A DNA stretch of 64,000 nt, taken from Taudactylus pleione (taxonomy: Eukaryota > Chordata > Amphibia > Anura > Myobatrachidae). Location: assembly GCA_031769625.1 (NCBI GenBank), contig JAUIMM010000115.1, forward strand, positions 13,996,501-14,060,500, in the 5' to 3' direction. Shown in pieces: positions 45,853-58,044 of this stretch (position 1 is the stretch's first letter; the number at the start of each line of letters is the position of its first letter). A program made the position numbers and the translations under genes. The notes beneath the pieces were generated by a model, which worked only from the letters and a program-made list of their open reading frames with translations, was not told the DNA's origin and searched no databases.

Positions 45853-45864
45853 AATATTGAGCTA

Positions 45865-46110
45865 TAGCATTGGAGGCACAACACATGCCTTCATCTCTGG
45901 GACAGATACCTTGATACATCCTTTGTCATCCTTACATGACTGGCCAGTTAGTCTTGATAGTGCATAAGCTTTAGCATGAGGCCTACCAGGCCAGTGATTC
46001 AGGCTGAAGTCATAAAGTTCTAAAGCAGGTAAATATTTGTGACCAGTTCCATAAAATTTGGTGTAGTGAGTTAATAGATCAGGAGATTGTCATTTGTCTA
46101 TGTCAAAGTG
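45865..46110 (-). pseudogene. Gypsy-type pol fragment (RNase H end)
   Basis: On the minus strand, text like YLPALELYDFSLNHWPGR followed by AKAYALSR matches the end of Gypsy RNase H (pattern YDF.I.Y.PG...NADALSR). Stops are present. It continues toward a gag fragment in the same orientation at 46739-47065, so one decayed Gypsy-type retroelement is likely. The integrase part is not seen. Confidence 0.5.
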
Positions 46111-46738
46111 CACTTCATAGATTTGAATGCTAGAAACTACAGTTTGTATTCCAAGTAAATGCATTTACTTAACACCAATTATTGGGCAGTGCAGTAATCT
46201 TAGAAAACTTAAACAGACTGAAACACAAATATAAATCTGTTTTTCATGCCCAAAGTCCATAGCACCAATTTTGTTTTTAGGACTAGAGGCCAGGGCATTA
46301 AATAGTGTTGGGAGGCAGAAACACTTCTATGACAAGTAAGGCAGTCTACTCTGATCACCAAATATGTACTAATAAATTCAGAAAGATCCAGGAGTTACAA
46401 CAATCTTATCAGCGTTGTAGTGAGGAAAACATACACTGGCATGGATTGGAGAAGCATGGACCAAAAATGAGCAGAATCAAAATTATCTTCCAAGACCAGG
46501 GCTGGTGAAGGTGAAGCTAATAGTGGGAAGGCAAATAGTTTGTAATACTGCAGGAATATAAAACTGCCACATGGAAATAGACTGTTGTAAATAATTTGCA
46601 GTAGACACTGATGTTTGCAATCAGGAAATCCAAAACTTGTTATTTATCTTCCATTTTGATGAGCAGTGAGCACACATACAGTAGCTCATTAAGATTTGAG
46701 TCACTGTAGCTGCTGGTGGATATGAAGTTCGAAAGAGA

Positions 46739-47065
46739 TTAGTATTGTACTATTTGAGTACAAATACAGACAGTAGACTGTTGCACAGAACTGATGTTTG
46801 GAAGCAGGAAATACAATAGAAAGCTTTTATGCTTCTTCCCCTTTGATTGATAGACATACCTAATATTAAGTGGGTTAGAAACTGTTGCTGATGGTGGCAC
46901 TAGCTCAAAGGTACTGGGTCCAAATCTTTGAGTCAGAGTTTGAGTAAAAACTTCCACATCATTAAGCAAGGTGTTATCCTGTTCAAAAATAGGGGTCATC
47001 CCTTGCAAGACATGATGCTTGATTAGACTGAGATGCTTAATTATAAAAGCAACACAGTAATTCAC
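46739..47065 (-). pseudogene. Gypsy-type gag fragment
   Basis: The minus-strand frame contains TPIFEQDNTLLNDVEVF followed by TLTQRFGPST, like the conserved gag segment of vertebrate Gypsy elements (P.LE...P.L.....F...L...F.DP). The rest of gag is unrecognisable. 46111-46738 between this and the RNase H piece shows no readable RT. Confidence 0.4.
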
Positions 47066-47732
47066 AGATATATAGTTATGGAGGTTAGCACAAAATAAAT
47101 TAAAACACTGCTTAAGACAATTGCGCAGGGTTACCTCTCAAACACAAAGGTAAGGAATAAACTATTATTCAGGCTCTGCAGGTGAGATTTACAGTCAGTG
47201 GTGGATTTTACCTAAGGGCTGAAGGGCTGCAGCCCCCCCAGTAAAAATCTGCCACTCCTTCATCACCCCAGTGAATTCCAGGTAAAGGTGATTTAAAGTA
47301 GGTTATCTGTATGTGGTGCCACCCATTGCCTCCTTGGTGGTCAAGACTCCAGCAGCACTACAGCACAATGAGGCACAATGAAGCATGGAAGCATAATGCA
47401 TTGCAGAGGCAAAACTAGGATTAAGGCAAGTGGGGCACGTGTCCCTAATAATGGAGGGAGGTGCTAGCATGGAAAACTGCAAATCCAGCTGGGTGGGAAG
47501 TGAGAGGGAGTGGGAGAGTGGTCGGCAGCTTCAACCTTATCCCCTCCTGTGTTATAAACATTTCCACTATGAGATCCAAAGTACTGAAGGAGGACTTTTT
47601 ACTCTGACCTATGGAGATCCCTGTGGCAATGCACTACAATAATAGGCTACACAGCCCCTCTCTACTTTCAGATTCGTTGGGAGCTGGGAATTGGGACTGG
47701 CTCAAAACTGACATAGTTACATAGATGATCTA
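47066..47732. other. Unassigned; possible worn hAT MITEs
   Basis: 47198-47290 (CAGTGGTGGATTTTACCTAAGGG) and 47400-47440 (GCAGAGGCAAAACTAGG) look like starts of hAT MITEs, but no matching right ends or 8-bp duplications were found. Confidence 0.35.
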
Positions 47733-48805
47733 TATTTAATTTGGGATGGTGATTCTGTCACAGTTTCTGATTTTGTTAATTCTCTCAACACAAACACTTT
47801 TAATTTAGTTTTTATTCACACCTATGACAGGAGGAAGGTGAACTTCCTGCATGTGACCCTTGAGATAATAAACAATAAAACAAACCTCAAATTACATTAT
47901 GGACGTAGGGAGTAATGCATATTTACATTATAATAGTGTGCATTATGCTCCTGGAAAAGTGATATCCCAAAGGGGCAACTACTAGGTCTAAGGAGAAATT
48001 GCTCCTCGAAAGATGTTTGCATCCAACAAGCCTCTATGATGTTAGACTCGTTTTCCAGTCGGGGTTATCCTAAATATGTTTTAGATAAAGCCTTCAATAA
48101 AGTATTGACTATAGACAGAGACCTTCTTTTTATTCCAAAAACCAAAACTGAATCACAATGGGAACCTAAAGACTTGGCTTTTAAATCCAAGTGTAATAAT
48201 CAATCAAACGAAATTAAACACATTATAAAGGGAAATTATCATATCCTCAAATGTGATCCAAGACTGTCTTCCAACCAATCCTAGTTTTGTGTTCAGGATA
48301 AATAGATTGTGAAAAACTATGCTTGCACCCAGTTTTATAAGACCCACTAATGTGGACAAGAAGACCAATTCGGACCCTGTCCCTTGGCTTCTTCCCAAAT
48401 TGGTGGGGTTTGTTTAGGTGTGGGAAGAGTAAATGCACAACTTGCAAACATGCTATAAATAAAACTTTAACAATACCGATTTCAACTGGCGACAAGAGAC
48501 AAAAAATAACTAGTTTTATCAACTGTGATACCAATTGGGTGGTTTATCTATTACAATGTGGGTGCAAATTAAACTATGTAGGGAGAACTACAAGATCTCT
48601 GAAGGTGCGTTTTATGGAACACCGTAGAAACATTCTAAAGGGAGTTTGTAACCATAGTATACCAAGACATTTCGTTGAGCACAACAAAGGAGATCCAAGC
48701 TCCCTGACAGTCATTGGTTTAGAACACATCCCATTCACACAACGAGGGGGTAGCAGATTTGAGAAATTATGTAGAGACAGAGAAATTTATTGGACTTTCC
48801 AATAA
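47733..48805 (+). pseudogene. PLE-D: Penelope-like RT/endonuclease fragment
   Basis: Begins at the RT catalytic block SYIDDLYLIWDGD, then KVNFLHVTLEI, a break (TAA at about 47912-47914), SSRGYPKYVL in 48036-48284, and the endonuclease in 48350-48805: GLFRCGKSKCTTC (Cys cluster), WVVYLLQCGCKLNYVGRT, FMEHRRNI, FVEHNKGDP, RGGS, REIYW. At least two frame changes. It is distinct from A, B and C. It is 5'-truncated, and no terminal repeat is identified. Confidence 0.75.
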
Positions 48806-49027
48806 TTCAATTGGAATAAATAAGTCCAATAAATGTCTTTGTCTACATAATTTCTCAACTTCATTTAATTCACTCTTCATCTGAGAGAATTAAATGAAGC
48901 GTTAGAGTTAAATGCAATTGTATATAGGATTTGGATGTTCTTTTGTTCTTGGAAATTTGAGGGCTAAAAAATGAATAGTGGAGAAATTGCATATACTTGA
49001 CCTGCGTTATTTAATGATATACAAATG

Positions 49028-49436
49028 CTAACAATTTTTATCATTCACTTGCACTCCAACATATGTTAGGTGTTGAGAGGCAGACATCATGTTGTCAATG
49101 TAATCACTCATACAGTTGTATTCTTTCAATTTGGTGTTATACAATACACATCTTAAATGTATCCTCCTCATGAGACCTCCATCTTGATATGCTACTTGCA
49201 GTGCTGTCCACATATCTTTTGTTGACACTTTCCCATGTATTATAGAGTGCACATGTTGGTCTTCACTTAAGCCTAAGGTCCCCATGGCTCTTACTATATA
49301 ATATGGGCTTCAATCTGCATCTGGTTCTAAAGTGTTTTTCTACAACCTTTCACCATTTAATTGCATTTCCATAGCAAACTTCCAGGTTGTATAATTTTCA
49401 GTGCCTTTTATTTTGATAAACTCCATTTTTGGTGTA
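49028..49436 (-). pseudogene. Ty1/copia-type gag fragment (UBN2-like)
   Basis: The minus strand starts with MEFIKIKGTENYTTWKFAM, the N-terminal pattern of copia gag (F.KL.G.NY..W...M). After two stops it continues in the 49028-49285 frame: HSIIHGKVSTKDMWTALQ, then the LRCVLYNTKLKEYNCMSDYI helix. This is the UBN2 arrangement (A...W..L...Y......L...L...K......V..Y). It is broken, with no pol part nearby. Copia elements are uncommon in amphibians as far as I know, so the call should be checked. Confidence 0.55.
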
Positions 49437-49527
49437 ACCCCTGTATTTATGCTTCTTATAAACATAACTGTGCAGCTTCTGTACTTAAATCAGCTTCACT
49501 GCTGCTATACTGCACTGGAGACACTCT

Positions 49528-49989
49528 GGCCCTGATTTAGAGCCGGACGCTCTGACAGAGCGCTCGCTCTGAATCAGGGCCGTCCTTCTTAATTTTTAGA
49601 GCGGCCTCCTGGCCGCTCATATAGCTGTGGGTGACCACCCACAGCTATAGCGAGTGGCCAGGAAGATGGTCGCAATGGTCAAGATTATCATGACCATCGG
49701 GCTTGCGACGAGACCCTTGTGGTAGGGTCTCATTGCCGCAAGCCCTGGAGTGCTTTTGGCTCTATCAGACCTTGTGATGTCTTGTGATGTCAGTGGGGCC
49801 GGCTGGGCAGCCACGCCCCCGGCACACCCACCAAAGGGGGCGTGCTGTCACTCACCATCGACAGCACGCCCCCTTTGGTACGAGACCCGGAGCGACGGTT
49901 TGCCCATCGCTATCAGGGTCTCGCGCATGTGCATGATGGAGCCGGCTCCGTTGTGCGCATGTGCTCGCGAGCGGGTCTGAATCAGGCCC
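49528..49989 (-). mobile_element. Hairpin-string element, copy 3 (reverse orientation)
   Basis: 462 bp with the hairpin-type terminus on the left (49528-49543/49566-49581) and CTGAATCAGGCCC at the right. Further hairpins: 49599-49606/49611-49618, 49620-49632/49637-49649 (13 bp), 49699-49716/49724-49745, 49831-49849/49860-49878 (19 bp, perfect), 49881-49888/49916-49923 with inner AGCGA/TCGCT. The palindrome and TTTTGGCTCT hairpins of the other copies are worn here. No clear TTA duplication remains. Confidence 0.8.
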
Positions 49990-50630
49990 GCTGTGCTGTC
50001 TTCCATCTGTGTTCTTATGCAGTATACATGTGCTTAAGATGCGTCTATGTCATACTTGCCTACTATTGAACCTTCCTACCCAGGAGAAAGCCGGAGAGGT
50101 GAAGCAGGTAGACAGAGTTGGTGGCAGAGCCGGCCGAATCGCGCCATTAAGCCCCACCCGCTCACAAAAATGCAACGTGATTATGCATAGTTAATATAGG
50201 GGGCAGAGCTAAATTACGTGATTCTCACAGAATCGTGTCATTAGGCCGCCCCCAACGCTCAGAACCGCGCCAGTGCCCGCTAATATTCTTCCCATTCTGC
50301 TCACTTCACCAGGGAGAAGTGCTCTGGGAATGTCTTAAAGCTTATATTTCTGGGTCTGTGGGTGCCTGGGAGCCTTACACTTATGTGACTGGCCCACAAC
50401 CTGTTGGAGTTATGTAGGCACACATCAGCAGATGACTCATACTATGACTATCCCAGTTACTGTACTTAACCAATGATGTTGGTATTTTTAAAAGATAATA
50501 GGTATAGCCATATTTACAGTTACATGTACAATGGAAACTGAGCAGATTGGGGTTCTATACAGCTGACCAGTCAGTAAGTGTATGCTGCTAACAGGTAGCG
50601 GTGCAGGGATCTGAAACAGTGCTATGGAGG
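49990..50630. other. Unassigned; possible worn MITE
   Basis: 50050-50280 holds ATACTTGCCTACT-type text and a pair of GAATCGCGCCATTA / GAATCGTGTCATTA direct words, suggestive of an old short element. No gene. Confidence 0.35.
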
Positions 50631-50985
50631 CAGGGGCATATTTATAATTGGTGCAGGGTATGCAGTGCACATGGGCCCCTGGGTCCAGGGGGGCCTGCAT
50701 CAATAACCCTGCACCCATACTTTTTTTTTATACTTACCTCTCCGATTTCCCACAGAGTAGCGCTACCGAGAACGCCTAGAAAATGGCCGCCGTGGCCATT
50801 TTTCTGGCATTTTGCGCATGCACAGTAGAAAATCACCAGGAAAAAGGTTGCCACACCATTTTCCCAGTGAACTACCTGCACGGAGTCTACTGCTGCTGTC
50901 AGTTCAATGACGGCATCCGGGAAGAGAGGAGGTGGCCCCAGACGGGGAATGAACATGGGCCCCCTCCTCTCTTAATATGCCCCTG
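50631..50985. mobile_element. Non-autonomous hAT MITE, relative of 3423-3849
   Basis: 355 bp with ends CAGGGGCATATT / AATATGCCCCTG and a perfect 8-bp duplication TATGGAGG (50623-50630, 50986-50993). It shares the GGTGCAGG start region, ATGGCCGCCGTGGCCATTTT and the A/G-rich right end with the first copy. Confidence 0.9.
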
Positions 50986-50993
50986 TATGGAGG

Positions 50994-51783
50994 TATATTT
51001 CTGTCTCCCACAGTGTCACTCTTACACAGTACTCAGTAAAGACAATATGCCCATTGCACATGCTCAGTAGTGATCATAGTGGCTGTCTTAGAGCAGACAT
51101 GAAGCCTCCATGAAGGACATGAAGACAGCTGTGCCTTTAACATGATAGTCTGAAACAGGCCCAGTGTGTACAGTCACAAAGAAACACTGTGCAAAAGCAG
51201 TGCACAACCATATTAAAGTTTGAAAGTTAATTCCCTGGTTACAGCTAAGGTTGCTTAGCAACCCCCTAAAGGCTAAAGATCACACATTTTACCAGGAGAG
51301 GGTCTCCGTGATAATGGTCTGATGACCATGCATGCGCAATAGCGTGCTGGGGGTCCTGCAGCAGAAAGTTAAGTAATAGTATTAGCAATCAATGTATTTT
51401 ACATATCATAGGGATGGACTCCTGTCGGAGCCCCTGCACCTGGATGTGTTTCTTAATACAGTACATTATTTCTTATTGCCATGATAAGAAATTATAATTA
51501 TTGGATCTAAAATCCAATAATTAAAAAAGGCCCCTATATGTGTTACACTCCTGACACAGCATTTTGCTCTGTTCCCACCTTCAGGTGTTGTGATTAAGGT
51601 GCAGTAACACAGGGAGAGCTAATATACAGCACTCTGTCACCCCCCATAACTAACGCCTTCCAAAGCTAGTATATGCGACCACTGGAATGTGTGTCATTGT
51701 ATTCAATTTGATGCTTTTTTCTGCCAGAGAGCAAGCAATAATACAATTAAGCCATCAGCAATTTTACCCTATTGTAGGAATCA
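50994..51783. other. Unassigned DNA
   Basis: No gene or repeat structure recognised. Confidence 0.4.
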
Positions 51784-51932
51784 GTATGTAAACCGCTGGC
51801 CGGGCGTCGGGCTCCCGGCGTCGGGATTTTGACGCCTGTCATTAGTACCTTGCTGGGATTTGACAGTCGGGAAGCCAGAGGTCGGCATTGCGACCGTCAG
51901 CTTCCTGACTGCATACCCTACTGCAGACTACC
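51784..51932 (+). repeat. Fragment of the minisatellite-bearing element
   Basis: GGCCGGGCGTCGGG and GTCGGGAAGCCAGAGGTC words match the flanks of the elements at 52020 and 53450, but the TTAGGG-type array is absent. Confidence 0.55.
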
Positions 51933-52019
51933 TTCACATCATTGTATTTTGAAAAAAACTGATGGAGAAATGTACGATATTTGCCTTTGTGTTGAATCAC
52001 TTTCTAAATAAACCCCTTC

Positions 52020-52545
52020 ATGGGATGTAGGTAGGAAGCCAGCGGTCGAAATGCAGACCGCCGGCTTCCCGACGCCTATCATCAGCCCCATGCCGAAATC
52101 CCAACACCCTACTTCCCGATCGTAGGTATGCAGGGTGTTCGGATTGGATAGCCGCGGGGGGGGAAGGGTTAGGTTTAAGGGCTCCCGAGGGGATTTAGGA
52201 TTAGGCACCCCCCCCCGGGAGGGTTAGGGTTTGGATAGGGGAAGAAGGGGTAGGGGTCAGGCACCCCCGGGTGGAGGTTAGGGTTAGGTACCCCCCTATG
52301 GACGGTTAGGTTTAGGCTGCGGGGGGGTTAGGTTTAGACACCCCAGGGGGAGGTTAGGGTTAGGCACTAGGGGGGGAGGTTAGGGTTAGGCACCCCTAAA
52401 GGAGGGTTAGGGTTAGAGGGGGAGAGGGGAGGGTTAGGTGGTTTATTTACCTCTGTCAGGATCTCCTGCTGCCAGCCTTCAGGCGTCGGTATTTCATCCA
52501 CCGGGCTTAGGTACGGCAGTATGACATACCGATTCCCTGTTCACA
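52020..52545 (+). repeat. Element with TTAGGG-containing minisatellite, copy 2
   Basis: The left flank has GGAAGCCAGCGGTC and its complement GACCGCCGGCTTCC in a hairpin. The array from 52155 to 52435 is built on GGAGGGTTAGGGTTAGGCACCCCC with spacer variants. The right flank is TTATTTACCTCTGTCAGG and GGCAGTATGACATACCG. Confidence 0.7.
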
Positions 52546-53449
52546 TTTCATTTTACTGCATGAGTAATGTACAGCATGCTATATTTTAGATAGGCTTATC
52601 TGGTCAAACAAATGCAATATTTAATCCTTGCTGTTTCGTTTATTGTTCTGTAATATATCCCTTTGGTTCTTTTTTTTAGAACTAAGAGTAGATATAGAGG
52701 CAATATTTCAGTGACTGTGTATTTCTGTTGCAGAGCACTTTTTATTTCTCTACATGACTGCTAGAAAGTGATTTGTAAAAGGACAATAACAGTTATGATG
52801 AATTCTAATGGTCAGTGAGTCACGGTGATTAGACAGCTCAGCAATAGCACTTCACTTGAGCTTCAAGAAGTGCTAGTAATTCAATGACTTAAAAAAAACC
52901 TTCACTTTATCATAATATACGAAGGCAGGTACAGAAAAAAATCAATGCTTGGGGATCTACATCTATCACAATTTCAGTAAAACCCCAGTGAAAGTATCAG
53001 ACCACAGGATAAGGCTCTAATTATCTGGCAAAGTGCTGTAGTATACAGCCATCTGATTTTATCTGAGTGACAATAAAACAAATATCTTCCTGTATCCAAC
53101 GCATCACATGAATCTGAGAAAATAAATCAGTCTTATGCCTCTGCTGGCAGTCCTAAGAAGAAAGTGGGACCACAAAGAGGTCACAGCGAGGCTATAACAC
53201 CATTACTATAGTTATTGTTTTCTTACAAATAACTTATCATTGAAAGCAACATACAACTTCAACGTGAATTGATTTACACAACCATTTTGATAAATTGTTG
53301 GGTTGGCATGCTAACGGTTGCCAATAAAGGTGAAATTATCTATGTTAATAATACTTTAATAGGTGAAGCACTTTGGTAAGAATTGAGTAAAATTGAATAC
53401 AACATAATCAACGTGCCAGGAGATAGATCCAATTGACTATATAGTATAT

Positions 53450-54050
53450 TAACAGGGGTGTTGTTTATGGGGAAGCAATTGGGAAGCCGACTGCCTAAAT
53501 ACCGGCAGCCGGCTTCCCGACTGTCATGTCCCGGCAAGGGTGAAATGCCGGGCGTCTAGATGTAGACACCCACATTTCCCCAACGCCGGGATGCCGGGCG
53601 CTGTGAGCGGACAGCCGCGGGGGGGGAGGGTTAGGTTTAGGGCTCCCGGGGGGAATTTAGGGTTAGGCACCCCCCCGGGAGGGTTAGGATTAGGCTAGGG
53701 GGATGGAGGGTTAGGGTTAGGCACCCCCGGGAGGGACTTAGGGTTAGGCACCCCCCCTGGGGGACTTAGGTTTAGGCAGCGGGGAAGGGGGTGGTTAGGG
53801 TTAGGCACTTAGAAGGAGGATTAAGGTTAGGCACTTGGGGGGGAAGTTAGGGGTAGGCACCTCTAAGGAGGGTTAGGGTTAGGGGGGTTAGGTTAGGTTA
53901 GTAGATACTTACCTATCCACGATCGGGATTTCCAGTGCTGTCGGGCTTCCGCTGCTTCTAACTCTGCTCTTGTCGCGCTGCCGCTGACGGGAATCGATCA
54001 GCCGGCTATGTGGCCGGGGGTATTTCATACCCATTCCTGTTTATGCACTG
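53450..54050 (+). repeat. Element with TTAGGG-containing minisatellite, copy 3
   Basis: Same order as copy 2: GGGAAGCCGACTGCC and complement, GCCGGGATGCCGGGCG, GGACAGCCGCGG, then GGAGGGTTAGG units (53625-53910), and a right flank with ATACTTACCTATCC. Units differ in the length of the C-run. Confidence 0.7.
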
Positions 54051-54234
54051 GCTTGGTTGTATTCTCCGATGTAATGCTTGTTTTAACCTTGTCATTTGAT
54101 TAAAAGCATATAATAGTGGTGTAGATTTTGTTTAATTAACCAGGCAATTATAAGTTGTTTTGTGATAAATAAGCTGCTCGCAGATGACATTGTCATTTTA
54201 TGCTTCATTGTGAATTGCTATTCCATCACATCAT

Positions 54235-54330
54235 GGGGAAGATTTATCAAATCTTGGAGAGAGAAAAGTGGAGAGAGATAAAGTACCAACCAATCAGCTC
54301 CTAACTGTAGTTTCACAGTGAGCTCTAAGA
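54235..54330 (+). repeat. Partial MITE, ACCAACCAATCAGCTCC type
   Basis: Left half only: GGAAGATTTATCAAATCTTGG...GAGAGATAAAGTACC and ACCAATCAGCTCCTAACTG. It matches the complete copy at 56108-56277. Confidence 0.65.
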
Positions 54331-54831
54331 TTTTTTTTATACTAGTAGTACATAAAAATATCAAACAGACCAGCTAATGTGAACAAAGCCTAAACATTTA
54401 GATTATATACAGTATGTATCAATCTATCTATCCATCTGTATGTATGTATGTATATTTATATATATATGTATAAATATATATATATATATATTATTCAAAC
54501 CAGCCAATCTGTTAATGAAAACATGAAAGCATTAGCTAAATAAAATGACTATCTGTTCCATAATGCTGTATCTGTGTGTTTAGGCACAGACTCAGTGGAG
54601 AGCTGCATGAACGTCCTGAACCCTTCCTCCCTTCATCACAGCTCTACCTGCCTGTTAGAGATGACAGAAATATGGGATAAAATGGAGAAATATGGGGGTA
54701 CAGTGATGAATATAAGAGAGGAGGGGAATATATATGAGATAGATGTAGGAGGGGAACAGAGGTAAATGAGGAGGCTGAGATAATCTGCTGACTTCTTTAT
54801 CTTCTATAATAGTTTACACGTATATTCATAC
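54331..54831. other. Simple repeats and unassigned DNA
   Basis: (GTAT)n and (TA)n at about 54418-54492. A 63-codon open frame at 54574-54765 shows no motif I know. Confidence 0.4.
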
Positions 54832-55399
54832 TGTCACGGCCTTTACTCGCCCCAGCACCGGCTTCCCTTGATCTCATGAGCGGTCAGACGTCAGGTGCAG
54901 CGACGTGTGATGCGTATTATGCCTAGGGGACCACGTAGACATCCATGAGCTGCTCTGTATCTTGGTTGCTGCATGGATGCATGACAGTCCTCATCACCTG
55001 ATTACCCTTTACCCAATGGTAGCATGGTGGTCATCAGCTGACGCTATTCTTTAATAAACTGCTACCTTAGGGTATATAACTAGGCTCCAGACAGCAGGAA
55101 GTTGCTTTCAGAGTTACATTCTCCTGGGCCTCATCAGTATTATCTCCCTCCATTTCCCACCTGTATCGGATACCTGACCAAAGGGCCACAACCTGCTTTC
55201 TGGGTGCAGCTTAAACCCATATCCTGTTTGGAGGGGTCACTGGTGAACACCTCCCAGCCTTTGGTCAGGTCTCGCACACATCCGATACTTGTGGATAAGG
55301 AGGACATACATCCAGCCCCCTTGTCTCCGATTCCTTCCCAAACCCGGGACCTCAGCTTTCATCTCCTCAGTAGGAGATTCCTTTGAGCCAGCCATGACA
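54832..55399 (+). mobile_element. LTR-like sequence
   Basis: Starts TGTCACGG and ends CATGACA (TG...CA, 5-bp inverted ends). It has AATAAA near 55053 and TATATAAC near 55072. No target duplication matches, and no internal retroelement region lies next to it, so it could be a solo LTR. The open frame inside is by chance. Confidence 0.4.
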
Positions 55400-56107
55400 C
55401 TGGCTCATTGTACAGGAGCATAGTGGTGATAAAAGTGTGGAGTCTTGAAAACGTGCCTTTATGTGGTCAGAATTTTGCTTTGCATTAATATCATTTTGAT
55501 TCTGGGTCAAAACACTCAGTAAGTACAGTAATAAATATTGCCTCTCAAACACAAACAATTTTGGCAAAGCCCATAGTGAATAGTAATGCACAATGGATTT
55601 GTCCTTGGACCCTCCCACCCATCCTTATGTTGTATATTAAATAGGACATGCACAGTTTAACAAACAAAGCACTTCAGTGACAGGGACTGCCACTTTTGTG
55701 GCTGAACTGCTTGGTGTTTTGGGGCCCCCACAAAAGAAAACATTTTGGTGGTTTGGTTAAACCTAGCTACCAATGGACTTAAGGATAAAAGTGTTAATCA
55801 TCCTCACAGTTGAAGATGTCATCACCCTCATCATCACCCTTATCACCATTGTTAATATCATCATTAAACAACAATAGCTCATCCCCACTGGAAATCAATT
55901 TTACAGCCTCTGTTTGTGCAATTGGTGGCAAAGGTATTCATTTTGATGAACATCCATTTTTCCACATTTATTTGAAATAGCCTCCTACAAAAATTGCTCA
56001 CAAAATTCCTGGCTGTGCTAAATGCTCCTTCTGAATACACACCATAGTAAATTTGTACAAGGGGCTACAAATTACCTGTTTTTCCTTCTAGTATTCAAAG
56101 GAGCTGT

Positions 56108-56277
56108 GATGATATATCAAAGCTTTCAGAGAGATAAAGTGGAGAGAGATAAAGAACCAACCAATCAGCTCCTGACTGCCATTTTATAGACTGTATTTAA
56201 AAATGACAGATATGAGCTGATTGGTTGGTACTTTATCTCTCTCCTCTTTATTTCTCTCCAAGGCTTGATACATCTCC
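56108..56277. mobile_element. MITE inside hAT-2
   Basis: Inverted ends TGATATATCAAAGCTTTC / CCAAGGCTTGATACATC, then GATAAAG and ACCAACCAATCAGCTCC with its complement at 56216-56232. It splits the hAT-2 coding remnant after the KMVEDYF segment, so it is younger than hAT-2. Confidence 0.75.
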
Positions 56278-58044
56278 CTCTGTGTGAGATGCCAATATTA
56301 ATGTTATCATTAAAGTAATCCTCCACCATTTTATTGATGCATACTGTATCAGATTGAGACATGGTAGAGGTGTCAATATAAGTGGGCAATTCTTTTAAGC
56401 TTGACCAGATTTCATAATGTATGACTTAAACATAGGATCAAGCATGGTTGCCAAAATGTGCTCATCAGATTGCAAGATGTTGCAAACCCTTTGGTCCTGG
56501 TGAAGTGAATTAACATACTTAGTGGAATCACTTAGTTTCAGCTCCTTATTCAGGTTCTCTAGCTGCTTTTCCAGTAGTTTAATTGGGGGTATGATTAGAC
56601 TCAGGCTAGCAATGTCTGAATTCACTTCATTGGTTACCATTTAAAATGGTTTCAGTAGCTTGCACAAAACAAAGTATTTTCCAGTGTGCTTTAGTAGGAT
56701 GTTAACTTGTCACAGCCCTCTCTCCCTATGTCATGTTTTGATGTGTACGTATGGATGGCTTGTTGCTGTTCCTCCAGTCGATGAAGCATATAAAAGTTGG
56801 AGCTCCACCTAGTAAGTACCTCTTGCTTCAGTTGGTGACATGGACTGTTGCAGCTGCTGCAATGTTCTACTTGTGACTGCTGAATGCTGAAAATGCACAT
56901 TCAGCATCTCTTGTGAGTTTATTGTGTGTGCAATACATGATGTTTGTTAAAATTGTAATGCTTATACAATGTTACTTGTGTTATTGGAAATTACAAATCT
57001 TTGGTAGATTCTTAGCACAGTAAGCCATTTTGCTATCACATCACTAAGTTTTTCCAACATATTTTCAGTGGTCTGCCTTTAGTGAAGCCAGTTATACAGA
57101 GAGTAGCCTGCCTGTGAATGAGCTGGCATTGTGTGTTAGAAACTGCTACTAATAGCAATGATACACCCACCCTGTGGGCTGTCAGTCATGTAATCATTAG
57201 TTTGACCAGAAGCACTTGTTCACATATCTGTAGTAAAGTGGATAGTTGGTACAATTGCATTTTCTAGGCTAAGAATAATTTTTTTGTTTAATGTCATGGT
57301 ACAGGTGAGGAATTGCTGTTCTTGTGAAATTGAATCGTGATGGAATTTGGTAGGATGGACACATGATCTCAACTGATTGTCTAAAAGAAGATGCATTGAT
57401 GGTGAATATTTGATGCAGATCTAATACTAACATTGTCATCATGACTTCAGTGATCTCTACAGAATAGGGTGGCTGCTGTAATACTTGGTTCTTCTTGAAA
57501 TGCTTGTTTCACAGTCAGCTGTTGTTTGACACTACTAGTCTTCTTGGTCCCCTACTGTGATGAAGATTCACCTCCAGCAGCAGCAGCTCAAGCTCACAAG
57601 GATTCTTCTTGGGAATCCTGGATAGGGGAGGAGTTAGTTTCCCTTTGCAAATTGGGTGCAGGAGGACTACTTCAGATCACTAGTGAGGAGGTTGGTGATG
57701 AAGGTGTTAACGGTGGAGATTGCATATGTTGGGATCTATCCATACTGCTGGTAGCTTATGCCAGACTGCTTTTTATTATTTTCCAGATGTTGATAAATAA
57801 TTTGCATGTACTCTCTGCAAATGACATAACAGGGAGTAGGTGCCTAAATGGTTAACATCACTACCTCTGCTTACTTTGGCCTCACAAATAGTGCAGACAG
57901 TTTGTTCTTCAGTCTTAGTGTTCTTTTTGTGCACTGATTTGCCTGTTTTAAAGGTGACACATCTAGACTTAGAGGAGTAAGTTACTGTCATTGAATGTAA
58001 CTGTCACCACACCAGATGAACAAGCAATGACATAGGGAAACGAA

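Larger units (their letters stand above)
28500..45855 (-). mobile_element. PLE-E: old Penelope-like element split by a hAT insertion
   Basis: Inferred from pieces. The C-terminal endonuclease part lies at 45604-45852 (minus). The non-coding 3' part continues through 45398 and resumes at 31426, because the 31427-45397 hAT carries a perfect target duplication. The hammerhead-like motif is at 30465-30499, and the 3' end is near 28500-28610 with an ATGGGGCACTCAC block reminiscent of other PLE 3' ends. Two hAT MITEs and a hairpin-string element interrupt it as well. Only the last piece of the ORF remains. The 3' boundary is uncertain. Confidence 0.5.

Noticed and set aside
54574..54765. A possible exon (63 codons with MTEIWDKMEKYGG text)
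   Set aside because: No motif, no paralogue in the window and no convincing splice context; kept as unassigned.
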